Source of the DNA: Cytophagales bacterium
GTDB taxonomy: Bacteria > Bacteroidota > Bacteroidia > Cytophagales > Spirosomataceae
DNA length: 64,000 nucleotides
Assembly: GCA_004292855.1 (NCBI GenBank)
Contig: RDXN01000039.1
Span: 59,041 to 123,040, forward strand
Reading direction: 5' to 3'
Shown here: piece after piece, positions 32,714 to 41,042 of the stretch
Layout: the number at the start of each line of letters is the position of its first letter
How positions within the stretch are numbered: position 1 is the stretch's first letter
Notes under the pieces: generated by a model
Told to the model about the DNA's origin: nothing
What the model saw: the letters and a program-made list of their open reading frames with translations, nothing else
Databases searched by the model: none
Position numbers and translations under genes: made by a program

Positions 32714-33457
32714 TTACCTATTCTTATTCGCTCGCTCCATGCCGTTATAAATCTTGTCGGCAGTGCTGTACGCGTCGGTGTAGGCTGGACCTGAAACCAT
32801 AAACTGCTTACCATCGGGGCTGATCTTCACGGCCATATCTTTGGCTGTAGGCAGTAACGTGACCGTAAAATGGGCCTCTCCGCTCTTTGGCGACCATTCG
32901 GGCGTTTTATGGCCGATCCGCTCAAGCACCTCATAGGGATATTGCATCATCATCGTATAGGCCTTGCCCCGGCACTCCATCGGTGCCTCAACGGTTAGCG
33001 ACAATTTCTCCCGAAGTTTTTTAATCATATCGTCGATCATGGGGCGATTTTCTTTCTCTACCTGCTTATCATCGACGGCAAGCGTGTACAAATCACCAAT
33101 GCCCTCGCGCTTACCATACTCAACGGCGTAGCGTACCCAGTAGCGCATGGCTCCAAACCCGCCTTCGTTGCCCGTGAGGGCCGGATCGGTAAACTTGGCC
33201 CAGCAGGTCGGCGAGAACTTGAACGTAAAGAGTTTATCGACAATCTGCGCGTTCAGATAGGATTGTTCCGAGAACAACCGTTCCACGAACTCATCTTTTT
33301 TCTCTTTGTCTTCGGCGGGGGCGGCCGATGTGGCCACGGCAGCAGGAGCAGCGGCCTTGGCCCCGGTGGTCTGATTGGCCGAGGCCGGTTTGGTTGTTTG
33401 GGCAACTGCCACTCCAGTAAGAGTCGCGAGGGCAGTGGCAAGCAGAAGTTTTTTCAT
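32714..33457 (-). CDS. Secreted protein of unknown function
   Basis: 247 residues from the ATG at 33455-33457; an upstream frame to 33544 is not supported because this ATG opens a clear signal peptide, MKKLLLATALATLTGVAVAQ. A low-complexity Ala/Thr/Pro linker (22-55) follows, then a globular part with FTFKFSPTCWAKFTDPAL, MRYWVRYAVEYGKREG, and APMECRGKAYTMMMQYPYEV. Two cysteines may form a disulfide. No family is recognised. It is convergent with CBS and divergent from the GT2 gene (230-base AT-rich gap). Probably periplasmic. Confidence 0.75.
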   Translation of the reverse strand: MKKLLLATALATLTGVAVAQTTKPASANQTTGAKAAAPAAVATSAAPAEDKEKKDEFVERLFSEQSYLNAQIVDKLFTFKFSPTCWAKFTDPALTGNEGGFGAMRYWVRYAVEYGKREGIGDLYTLAVDDKQVEKENRPMIDDMIKKLREKLSLTVEAPMECRGKAYTMMMQYPYEVLERIGHKTPEWSPKSGEAHFTVTLLPTAKDMAVKISPDGKQFMVSGPAYTDAYSTADKIYNGMERANKNR

Positions 33458-33687
33458 ACGGGGAACGATTAAACACGTAAACACTACAAAAATAGACTGT
33501 ATAGATAGACTTACTGATGAAATTGTGTAAACGGTACGATACACATTTTACCCACAAGAAAACATCATTTAATAAATACATACCTTTAGGTATAAATCAC
33601 TATCTCATTCAATGCTATTGTTTAGAAATCGTACTATTTTTCGGTCTAGTTTAGCTTGATAATGAATTATTTACCCTCGACCTCTTC

Positions 33688-34641
33688 ATGCCTCCTCTTA
33701 TTTCAATCATTACGTCTACGTACAACCGGAGCAACGTGTTGCGTTACGCCATTGAGAGCGTCAGGCAGCAAACCCTGACCGATTGGGAGCTGATCGTGGT
33801 TAGTGATGCCGCCACCGACGACACGCCCGATGTGGTTGCGTCGTTTGCGGATGAGCGCATTCGGTTTGTCGAGTTGGCGCATAACCACGGCGAACAATCG
33901 GTGCCCAACAACATAGGGCTGAGCTTGGCGAGGGGGCAGTTTGTAGCCTTCCTGAACCACGACGATCTCTGGCTACCCGACCACCTGGAGTGCAGCTATA
34001 ACCGACTACTGGAAACCGGTGCTGATTTGGTGTTTGGCGTTGGTGTGTTGATCCGGTCTGCCACAGATATTGGCCTAGTGGGATCGTTACCCCCGGAGGG
34101 CTTCCGGCCTGTTAATTTTGTCCCAGCGTCGGGGTGGCTGTTTCGGCACGAGTTGGTTCAACGGGTTGGCCCGTGGCGGTCGTACCGGGAGATTTGGCCC
34201 ATTCCCTCGCTCGACTGGCTTATGCGAGCTTATCGGCTTACGATTCGGTTTGCTTCGTCGGAACAAATCACGTGGGTTGCTATCACGTCGCTTGTGCGGC
34301 TACGGACATACGAGGATCGCCTGGACGACGAACAACAAGCACTTTTTGAGCAGATACAGCAGGGAACGTTTCGGGAGCAGTTTGTACAACAAGTGCTGCT
34401 TCAACACCATCAACAGCAACTGCAATATCCCATCCGCTCGTTGCTGGTTCAGGCCGGGCGGCACTGCCTGAATCGGCTTCTGGCTCTGTCCGATTATCGA
34501 CTTATGCCCCTGTGGTTCATGATGAAATTCTGGCGCAAGGGGGGCGTTATCCATTATCTCCGCAAAAAACGGGGGCTTCATTCGCTCAAACCAATCACCA
34601 CCAATAAAACCGTTTCGTACTATGAACGACTGGCTACTTGA
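33688..34641 (+). CDS. Glycosyltransferase family 2
   Basis: 317 residues. GT-A fold begins with ISIITSTYNRSNVLRYAIESV (5-25), nucleotide-binding WELIVVSDAATDDT, and the metal-binding FLNHDDLWLPDH (about 88-99, HDD in place of DxD). ASGWLFRHELVQRVGPW is the acceptor-side region. The C-terminal 70 residues are basic and may sit on the membrane. It is a cytosolic-face transferase for surface glycans. Its last 20 bases overlap the start of the cupin gene, and the gene opens the glycan block 33.7-40.4 kb. The upstream 230 bases are AT-rich and probably carry two divergent promoters. Confidence 0.88.
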   Translation: MPPLISIITSTYNRSNVLRYAIESVRQQTLTDWELIVVSDAATDDTPDVVASFADERIRFVELAHNHGEQSVPNNIGLSLARGQFVAFLNHDDLWLPDHLECSYNRLLETGADLVFGVGVLIRSATDIGLVGSLPPEGFRPVNFVPASGWLFRHELVQRVGPWRSYREIWPIPSLDWLMRAYRLTIRFASSEQITWVAITSLVRLRTYEDRLDDEQQALFEQIQQGTFREQFVQQVLLQHHQQQLQYPIRSLLVQAGRHCLNRLLALSDYRLMPLWFMMKFWRKGGVIHYLRKKRGLHSLKPITTNKTVSYYERLAT

Positions 34642-35143
34642 AGGCACCCTCCGCGATGGACAAAGCATCACATCCGACTGGCAACCCGCTCACCGCTCGC
34701 CTATTGAGGGCGTAGAGGTGATTGATGTTCAGAACGTTATTAAAAATAATGGTTACCTGACCGAAATTTGTCGAAGCTCTTGGCTAGGCGAAAATACCGT
34801 TGTCGATCAGGTATTTCAGGTCGCTCTGTGGCCGGGGGGACTGTCGGCCTGGCACACGCACGAACACACCACCGACCGGTTGTTCGTAACGCTGGGCACC
34901 CTCAAGATCGTGCTGTATGACGCCCGTTCTGACTCGTCTACGTTCGGACAAATCAATGAGTTTCGGGTAAGTCACGTGCGGCCTCAACTCATCGTTGTGC
35001 CACCCAAAGTGTATCATGGCGTGCAGAACATTGGCCCCGACACGGCCCTGTTGCTGAACATGGTCGACCGGGCGTACCAATACGAATCGCCCGATCATTA
35101 CCGACTCGACCCTGCCACCGACCAAATTCCCTATCGATTCTGA
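34622..35143 (+). CDS. Cupin-domain protein, dTDP-4-dehydrorhamnose 3,5-epimerase-like
   Basis: 173 residues. One cupin barrel: WPGGLSAWHTHEHTTDRLF provides the His cluster, and LIVVPPKVYHGVQNIG the second metal-binding strand. The ending SPDHYRLDPATDQIPYRF is the usual C-terminus of RmlC-like sugar epimerase relatives. The catalytic motif of true RmlC is not clear, so it may be a related sugar-nucleotide isomerase. It overlaps the GT2 gene by 20 bases and precedes the large membrane protein by 21 bases, so it belongs to the glycan operon. Confidence 0.75.
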   Translation: MNDWLLEGTLRDGQSITSDWQPAHRSPIEGVEVIDVQNVIKNNGYLTEICRSSWLGENTVVDQVFQVALWPGGLSAWHTHEHTTDRLFVTLGTLKIVLYDARSDSSTFGQINEFRVSHVRPQLIVVPPKVYHGVQNIGPDTALLLNMVDRAYQYESPDHYRLDPATDQIPYRF

Positions 35144-35164
35144 GCTTGTTAACCTCCTTCTACA

Positions 35165-37237
35165 ATGGCTAAACCCTCAAAACGTCGACCCGCAATTGTG
35201 CCTCAACGCGCACCGAAACCGGAACCGGCTGCCACACCCACCGCATCGGGGACTGTCAAAGCTCGCCCTGTAGAACCAGCCTCATCCGGCAACACACACC
35301 TTATCCATTTCGACTTTCGGGCTAAGCTCTATCTGGGCATTGTGGTGGGTCTGTTCGCCTTATTGACGCTTTCCAAGGTTCACACGAGTTCGTCGCCCAT
35401 CTGGGACTTGCTGCTGCCCGATGGGCATGAGTCGGCACCGAGGGGATTGGTTGCTGGTAACCCTCGAGTTATTCGGACCGACGAATGGGGCGTTACGTTG
35501 CCCTGGCAGTTATCTAACGTCAATAAGGGGTATCCTCTTGAAAACGAGACCATTGGTGGTCATAAAGTGGGTTTGTTGTTAATGCCAACCTACCATCTGT
35601 TCGGCTTGTTCCGGCCCGGTAACTGGGGGCTTCTGTTGTTCGACGTTGAGCGGGGCGTGGCCTGGAAAGGAAACATCGCCTACTGCATTCTGTTGACCGG
35701 GGCGTTCTTATTGCTCATGCTCCTGACCCGAAATAATTTCTGGCTGTCGGTATTTGGCAGCCTCTGGTTATGGATGTCGTCGGGAACACAGAACTGGAAC
35801 GGGGGCATGGGGGTCATTTTCGGTTTGTATTGTTACTTGTTTACACTGGGAATGCACCTGCTCTTTGCCGAACGCCAAAGTTGGCGATGGTGGCTCATAG
35901 GTCTGTTGTTTGGTTGGCTGCTCTTTGCGGAGATATTTGCGTTGTACCCAGCCTATCAGGTGCCAATGGGCTACACGTTTCTGGTACTTTCGGCGGGTTT
36001 TATCTGGACAAACCGTCATCAGGCCGGGTTACGCTATCAATTCCCAATCAAACTAGGGATTGTTTTGGTGGGACTGACCTTGTTCGGGTTGCTGTTTTAC
36101 TCCGTATACGAAGAACTGAAACCCACCTTGCAGGCAGCTTCGCAAACGGTATATCCCGGCAAACGCCTGGAAACCGGCGGGACGGGTTTTAAAGCCAACT
36201 GGTTTTCGGAGTTTTATGTCTGGTATCTATCCGAAGACAAGCTCCCTAAGTCGTGGGACAACATCAGCGAACTGTCTCATTTTCTGACCTTTGTACCTAT
36301 CGTGATCCCGGCGTTGCTCGTTAGCTTTTATCGGCGTCGCCGAATCGACCCGGTGCTGGCGGGATTATCCGTTTGGGTGCTGGTTATGTTGAGCTGGATG
36401 ACGTTCAATTGGCCCGTTTGGCTGGCCGAGGGGACGCTGATGAGCATGAGTCCGACCCGGCGCATGCAAATGCCGCTAGGTGTGTCGAGCGTACTGCTCG
36501 CGCTGCTGTATCTTAACTACATGAAAACCAATGCTCTACAGGTGAGTCGCGGTGTTCAGGCCGGTTTGGTGGCTCTGGTCGCTGGGTTTATTGGGTTTAC
36601 GGCGTACTACAACCTTCAGGATTCTGAAGGCTTTTTCAAGCTGTATCAGTTAGTCATTCCCGCGCTCTGGATGACGGTGCTTTATGTCTTGCTGCTGCCA
36701 ACCACCCGCTGGAATCTGAGGCAACTCGCGTTTGGTCTTGGTGTTCTGGTATTTTTGTTACCCAATATGGCGTTTAATCCTTTATCCGTTGGTTTGAAGG
36801 CAGTTACGGAGCATTCGCTATACAAAGCGGTGCAGGCCATACAACAAACCGACCCCAACGCCCGGTGGGTGGCGTACGACAATCGCCGACTGTCGGAAAT
36901 GATTACGGCAGCCGGAGCCAACATCATCAGTGGTGTCAAATACCTCCCCCCCGACTCGGTTTACAACGTGCTGGACCCGCAGAGCAAGTTAGACTCCGTA
37001 TATAATCGGTATGCTCACACGATTTACAAGCTGAATATTGACCAGAAAGACGGGATTATTATGCACAACACATTCGAAGACGAATGTACGGTCGCTATGG
37101 ACCCCTGTTCGCCCAAACTGAAACAGCTTCGTGTCCGATACGTGGTGTTCGATGGGGAGCCAATTGCGCTCGCCACCCGCTGCATGACGTTGGTGCAACA
37201 GGTCAACAACGTCAGGATTTACCGCGTGAACCCATAG
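35165..37237 (+). CDS. Large polytopic membrane protein of the glycan block (GT-C-like)
   Basis: 690 residues. A basic, proline-rich cytosolic head (1-50) is followed by about twelve membrane segments (57-75, 165-205, 215-290 and on to about 535) and a soluble C-terminal part (545-690). NPRVIRTDEWGVTLPWQL in the first outer loop is the best-conserved motif, with an Asp-Glu pair as in GT-C polyprenyl-sugar transferases. The C-terminal part resembles those of YfhO-like proteins. I cannot name the family with confidence; a lipid-linked sugar transferase is the likeliest role. It follows the cupin gene by 21 bases. Confidence 0.7.
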   Translation: MAKPSKRRPAIVPQRAPKPEPAATPTASGTVKARPVEPASSGNTHLIHFDFRAKLYLGIVVGLFALLTLSKVHTSSSPIWDLLLPDGHESAPRGLVAGNPRVIRTDEWGVTLPWQLSNVNKGYPLENETIGGHKVGLLLMPTYHLFGLFRPGNWGLLLFDVERGVAWKGNIAYCILLTGAFLLLMLLTRNNFWLSVFGSLWLWMSSGTQNWNGGMGVIFGLYCYLFTLGMHLLFAERQSWRWWLIGLLFGWLLFAEIFALYPAYQVPMGYTFLVLSAGFIWTNRHQAGLRYQFPIKLGIVLVGLTLFGLLFYSVYEELKPTLQAASQTVYPGKRLETGGTGFKANWFSEFYVWYLSEDKLPKSWDNISELSHFLTFVPIVIPALLVSFYRRRRIDPVLAGLSVWVLVMLSWMTFNWPVWLAEGTLMSMSPTRRMQMPLGVSSVLLALLYLNYMKTNALQVSRGVQAGLVALVAGFIGFTAYYNLQDSEGFFKLYQLVIPALWMTVLYVLLLPTTRWNLRQLAFGLGVLVFLLPNMAFNPLSVGLKAVTEHSLYKAVQAIQQTDPNARWVAYDNRRLSEMITAAGANIISGVKYLPPDSVYNVLDPQSKLDSVYNRYAHTIYKLNIDQKDGIIMHNTFEDECTVAMDPCSPKLKQLRVRYVVFDGEPIALATRCMTLVQQVNNVRIYRVNP

Positions 37238-37343
37238 AATCCCGCTTTTTTCGGGCTGTTCTAATGCTCCTTTTGCCATTCCTTGCGTTATTTGGCTCCT
37301 CAACAACGCTGTGTGGGCATAACACGGCCTAAATACCTACATC

Positions 37344-38129
37344 GTGAATTGGCTTCTGGATAAACGAATTGTTGTAATGGGTGGAACCACCGGTATGGGC
37401 CTGTCGGCGGCTCAGGCGTTTGTACGCGAGGGTGCCCGTGTGGTGGTGGTGGGGCGTAACCCCGATAGTTGTGCGGCTGCTGAGAGTCTGCTCGACGGTA
37501 GCGGGCTGGCGATGTCGGGTGACGCATCGGACCCCAAAACGGCTACCAAGGCAATTGACCTCTGCCAAAGTATTTTTGGCGGGTTTGATGGTCTGTATCA
37601 CGTGGCCGGGGGGAGCGGTCGGCGGTTTGGCGATGGCCCCCTGCACGAGCTTACCCTCGACGGCTGGAACGCTACGTTCAACCTCAACATCACCTCGCTC
37701 ATGCTTTCGAATCAGGCAGCCGTGCGGGCATTTATGGAGCAAGGGACAGGCGGGACCATCTTGAACATGGGGTCTGCGTTGAGCTATTCTCCCTCGCCTA
37801 AATATTTCGTGACGCACGCTTACGCAGCCGCTAAGTCAGCGGTGATCGGCTTTACACGCTCATTGGCAGCTTATTACGCGCAGAATGATATTCGCGTGAA
37901 TACGCTGGTGCCCGCCTTGGTCGAAACCCCAATGGCGCAACGAGCCGCCAACGACGAGGCTATTCAGGCATTCATCAAAACAAAGCAGCCTCTCGACGGT
38001 GGGCGCATGGGCCAACCAACCGACCTCGACGGTGCCGCCGTATATTTTCTGTCTGACCATTCGCGTTTTACCACCGGGCAAACCCTCTCCGTCGATGGCG
38101 GCTGGGATGTAAGCGAAGGGCAGTATTAA
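37344..38129 (+). CDS. Short-chain dehydrogenase/reductase, GTG start
   Basis: 261 residues. Cofactor loop GGTTGMG (14-20), a NNAG-like site replaced by HVAGGSG, YAAAKS with the active-site Tyr and Lys (about 159-163), and C-terminal FTTGQTLSVDGGWDVS, typical of classical SDRs. GTG at 37344 is chosen because no upstream in-frame ATG exists and the next ATG would remove the first beta strand. Substrate unknown. The decameric palindrome array begins 3 bases after its stop codon. Confidence 0.87.
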   Translation: MNWLLDKRIVVMGGTTGMGLSAAQAFVREGARVVVVGRNPDSCAAAESLLDGSGLAMSGDASDPKTATKAIDLCQSIFGGFDGLYHVAGGSGRRFGDGPLHELTLDGWNATFNLNITSLMLSNQAAVRAFMEQGTGGTILNMGSALSYSPSPKYFVTHAYAAAKSAVIGFTRSLAAYYAQNDIRVNTLVPALVETPMAQRAANDEAIQAFIKTKQPLDGGRMGQPTDLDGAAVYFLSDHSRFTTGQTLSVDGGWDVSEGQY

Positions 38130-38132
38130 CTC

Positions 38133-38228
38133 GTCATTGATTGTCATTCGTGGTCATTGGTAGTCATTCGTTGCTTTCCAGTAATGACCAGTAATGACCA
38201 CCAATGACTAATAATGACTAACAATGAC
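38133..38228. repeat. Palindromic decamer array overlapping the GT9 start codon
   Basis: GTCATT occurs at 38133, 38143, 38153 and 38163; the complement AATGAC at 38183, 38193, 38203, 38213 and 38223. All nine are in one 10-base register. The last unit contains the ATG at 38224 of the following gene. Confidence 0.9.
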
Positions 38229-39213
38229 CATCCTGGTGATTCAGACAGCCTTCATTGGCGACGTGATTCTGGCAACGGCCTTGCTGGAGCAGATTCACGC
38301 TCATGCCCCCCACGCCCGCATCGACATGCTGGTACGCAAGGGGAATGAGGGCTTGTTGGCGAATCACCCGTTTGTAAATCAGGTACTTGTTTGGGATAAG
38401 AAGGGGGGCAAATACAGCAGCCTGTGGGCACTGTTGGGCCAACTTCGCCAAACCCGCTACGACGCCGTGTTGAACCTCCAACGGTTTGGAGCCACAGGCT
38501 TGCTCACGGCCTTTTCGGGAGCCAAACAAACGGTCGGGTTCGACAAAAATCCGTTTAGTGGGCTATTCGCGCACCGGGTCGAACATCGCATCGAGCCGGG
38601 CGTTCACGAGGTCGACCGAAACGTAGCACTGCTCATGGCCCTGCGCCCCGGTTACCCGACGCCCCACCGCCTGCGGCCCCGGCTTTATCCGTCCCCCGCC
38701 GATTACGAGGCCGTCCGGCCCTACCAAACTGGTTTGTATGTGTGCATGGCCCCCACGTCGGTTTGGTTTACGAAACAATTTCCCGCCGATAAATGGGTTG
38801 AGTTAATCCGCCGGACGCCCGCCGAAACCCGAATTTATTTGCTCGGCGCACCCACCGACGAGACCGCCTGCGAGGCTATCCGGCAACGAGCCACCCCCAA
38901 TGTAGTGAGTCTGGTTGGGAAGCTGTCGCTGCTGCAATCGGCTGCCCTGATGCAGGGTGCCGCGATGAACTACGTGAACGACTCGGCCCCGATGCACCTT
39001 TGCTCGGCGGTGAATGCACCAACTACGGCCATTTTTTGCTCGACCGTTCCCGAATTTGGTTTCGGTCCCCTGTCCGAGACGGCCCATCTTGCCCAAACAC
39101 CCGAGCCGCTCGACTGCCGCCCCTGCGGACTACACGGGCACCGGGCTTGCCCACTAGGTCATTTTCGTTGCGCCACCACCATCGACGTAAGCGCGATGCC
39201 TGTTTATTCGTAG
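38224..39213 (+). CDS. Glycosyltransferase family 9 (heptosyltransferase-like)
   Basis: 329 residues. N-terminal motif ILVIQTAFIGDVILATALL is diagnostic for GT9/heptosyltransferases; GLYVCMAPTSVWFTKQFP is the GT9 core with the changed ADP-sugar loop, and AMNYVNDSAPMHLCSAVNAPTTAIF is the C-terminal signature with DSAPMH. It would add a heptose or similar sugar to the lipopolysaccharide core on the inner face. The N-terminus MTILVIQ is fixed by homology, so initiation truly occurs in the last unit of the decamer array. Next gene starts 8 bases downstream. Confidence 0.9.
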   Translation: MTILVIQTAFIGDVILATALLEQIHAHAPHARIDMLVRKGNEGLLANHPFVNQVLVWDKKGGKYSSLWALLGQLRQTRYDAVLNLQRFGATGLLTAFSGAKQTVGFDKNPFSGLFAHRVEHRIEPGVHEVDRNVALLMALRPGYPTPHRLRPRLYPSPADYEAVRPYQTGLYVCMAPTSVWFTKQFPADKWVELIRRTPAETRIYLLGAPTDETACEAIRQRATPNVVSLVGKLSLLQSAALMQGAAMNYVNDSAPMHLCSAVNAPTTAIFCSTVPEFGFGPLSETAHLAQTPEPLDCRPCGLHGHRACPLGHFRCATTIDVSAMPVYS

Positions 39214-39221
39214 CTTGCTAC

Positions 39222-40397
39222 ATGACTGAAGAACAACTTGCATTCTCGCGGAAGGCCCGGCTATGGATTACGGTCTTGCTACTTGTTACTATCGGACTCA
39301 TGACCTGGTATCACAGATGGGCAAAATTTGATCGATTTTTCCCGCCTGACCAACCGCCTACAGAACCAATCGCTGTTTTTGAGGAAATAGGTCGAGACAA
39401 GGGCAAAGGAAATCTGCTAGGCTTACAACCGTGGATGAACCCCATCGACTATGGTTCACCCTTTCATCTGCGACATAAACTATCAGATTACCTGAACGAA
39501 GCGCAGGAGAAGGGATGGCTAATTCCGCAAAATACAGTTCTGGTCTTACCGGAGTACTTCGGCACCTGGCTTGTGGCAGAGAGGCAACGACGCGAGATTT
39601 ACGAAGCATCGTCGATTCAGGATGCCATGACGACCATCGTGCTAAGCAACCTTTCGATTCTGACCAACAGCTATTGGAATGCCCCCGATGGAACAAGCGA
39701 TAAACTGCGCTACGCCGTTTTTGCCAACGCGGGCGAGCAAATGGCCCGCTCGTACACCCAAGTTTTTAGCGGGTTGGCGCAACTTTACCAAATTACTATT
39801 GTCGCCGGGTCAATCCTGCTGCCCAACCCCCGCGTTGAAAACGGGCAAGTTGTCGCAGGTGAAGGACCACTGTACAACGTGACGGCAGTTTTCCGGCCCG
39901 ATGGGAAAGCCGATCCCCAACTTGTCCGCAAACTCTACCCGATCAACGACGAGTTGCCGTTTGTAAGCTCGGCCAACCCCAACGACCTGCCCGTGTTTGA
40001 TACGCCCGTGGGCACGTTGGGCGTACTGGTCTGCGCAGATGCGTGGCATAGACCGGCCTATGCAGCCCTGCGCAAAAAGGGAGCCACGTTGCTGGCTGTC
40101 CCCAGTTATTCGGCGGGCGACGGCTGCTGGGCCAAGCCCTGGGGCGGCTACAGCGGCACCCCAACCCCCGCAACCGCCAAAGCCGACGTAGGCAAACTAA
40201 CCGAAGGTCAGGCGTGGCTCAAATACGCAATGGGGGGCCGCGCCAAACCCGAAGCAGGCATCACCAAAGGCATGAACGTGTTTCTGCGCGGCAACCTCTG
40301 GGACCTCGGCTCCGACGGCACCACCGTTGTTTTGAACGACTCCCTGCACGTGACAAAGCCGGTTAAAGGAGCTTCTTTGACGTGTTTGTGGTTGTAG
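39222..40397 (+). CDS. Carbon-nitrogen hydrolase (nitrilase/Lnt-like) with N-terminal membrane anchor
   Basis: 391 residues from the ATG at 39222; longer frames run antisense-free but through the GT9 gene and are rejected. One membrane segment (about 13-30, LWITVLLLVTIGLMTWY). Nitrilase triad can be read: Glu in TVLVLPEYFGTW, Lys in VRKLYPINDELPF, Cys in GVLVCADAWHRPAYAAL. Most members are amidases or nitrilases; with a membrane anchor an acyltransferase-type role like Lnt is possible. It is part of the glycan block. The stop codon TAG is in the left arm of a palindrome. Confidence 0.8.
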   Translation: MTEEQLAFSRKARLWITVLLLVTIGLMTWYHRWAKFDRFFPPDQPPTEPIAVFEEIGRDKGKGNLLGLQPWMNPIDYGSPFHLRHKLSDYLNEAQEKGWLIPQNTVLVLPEYFGTWLVAERQRREIYEASSIQDAMTTIVLSNLSILTNSYWNAPDGTSDKLRYAVFANAGEQMARSYTQVFSGLAQLYQITIVAGSILLPNPRVENGQVVAGEGPLYNVTAVFRPDGKADPQLVRKLYPINDELPFVSSANPNDLPVFDTPVGTLGVLVCADAWHRPAYAALRKKGATLLAVPSYSAGDGCWAKPWGGYSGTPTPATAKADVGKLTEGQAWLKYAMGGRAKPEAGITKGMNVFLRGNLWDLGSDGTTVVLNDSLHVTKPVKGASLTCLWL

Positions 40398-40465
40398 AGC
40401 GGTTTTCCGAAACCGCTCGATAGTATACAGCTTTAAAAAGCGGTTTCGGAAAACCGCCCTACAAC
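40391..40465. repeat. 27-bp-arm palindrome after the nitrilase-like gene
   Basis: Arms 40391-40417 and 40439-40465 (AGCGGTTTTCCGAAACCGCT-like) are near-perfect complements. The left arm contains the TAG of the upstream gene; the right arm ends 4 bases before the ATG of the methyltransferase gene. Confidence 0.85.
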
Positions 40466-40469
40466 ATAT

Positions 40470-41042
40470 ATGAACGCTAACTACTGGAACACCCGCTACG
40501 AAGCCGGGCAAACGGGCTGGGATTTAGGGCAACTTTCGCCCCCGCTGAAAGCCATCATCGACTCAGTGACCGATAAAGACGCGGCCATTCTGATCCCCGG
40601 AGCCGGGTCGGGTTACGAGGTCGATTATCTGTTGCAGCAAGGTTTTCGGAACGTAACGGTGGTTGATTTGGCCCCGCTGGCTCTCGAACGACTGCATGAG
40701 CGCGTAGGTAAACAACCGGCTCTGAAAACCATAGCGGGCGATTTTTTTGAGCTTCAGGGCCAGTACGACTTAATTCTTGAGCAAACGTTCTTCTGCGCCC
40801 TCGACCCCGCGTTGCGTCCCGCCTACGTACAACACATGCACGAACTGCTCAAACCCGGCGGGCGGTTAGCGGGCATTCTGTTCGGCATCACTTTCGAGCG
40901 GGCGGGGCCACCCTTCGGCGGGTCGGTGGGTGAGTACCGCGCCCTGTTTGAGCCGGTGTTTTCCCAAGTTCGTCTGGAACCCTGCGAGTTATCCGTAAAA
41001 CCCCGGTTGGGTAGCGAGTGGTGGCTGGAGGCCGTGCGTTAA
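40470..41042 (+). CDS. TPMT-family SAM-dependent methyltransferase
   Basis: 190 residues. YWNTRYEAGQTGWDLGQLSP (5-24) is the thiopurine methyltransferase-type N-terminus; AAILIPGAGSGYEVDYL contains the SAM-binding glycine loop, and ILEQTFFCALDPALRPAYV and GRLAGILFG complete the fold. Bacterial members methylate thiols, selenium/tellurium or chloride; the substrate here is unknown. It is convergent with trehalase and their stop codons overlap at GTTAAC (41039-41042). Confidence 0.88.
   Translation: MNANYWNTRYEAGQTGWDLGQLSPPLKAIIDSVTDKDAAILIPGAGSGYEVDYLLQQGFRNVTVVDLAPLALERLHERVGKQPALKTIAGDFFELQGQYDLILEQTFFCALDPALRPAYVQHMHELLKPGGRLAGILFGITFERAGPPFGGSVGEYRALFEPVFSQVRLEPCELSVKPRLGSEWWLEAVR

Noticed and set aside
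38133..38228. Regular repeats that might be a CRISPR array
   Set aside because: Units are 10 bases without unique spacers and turn over in orientation in the middle; no cas genes are near.
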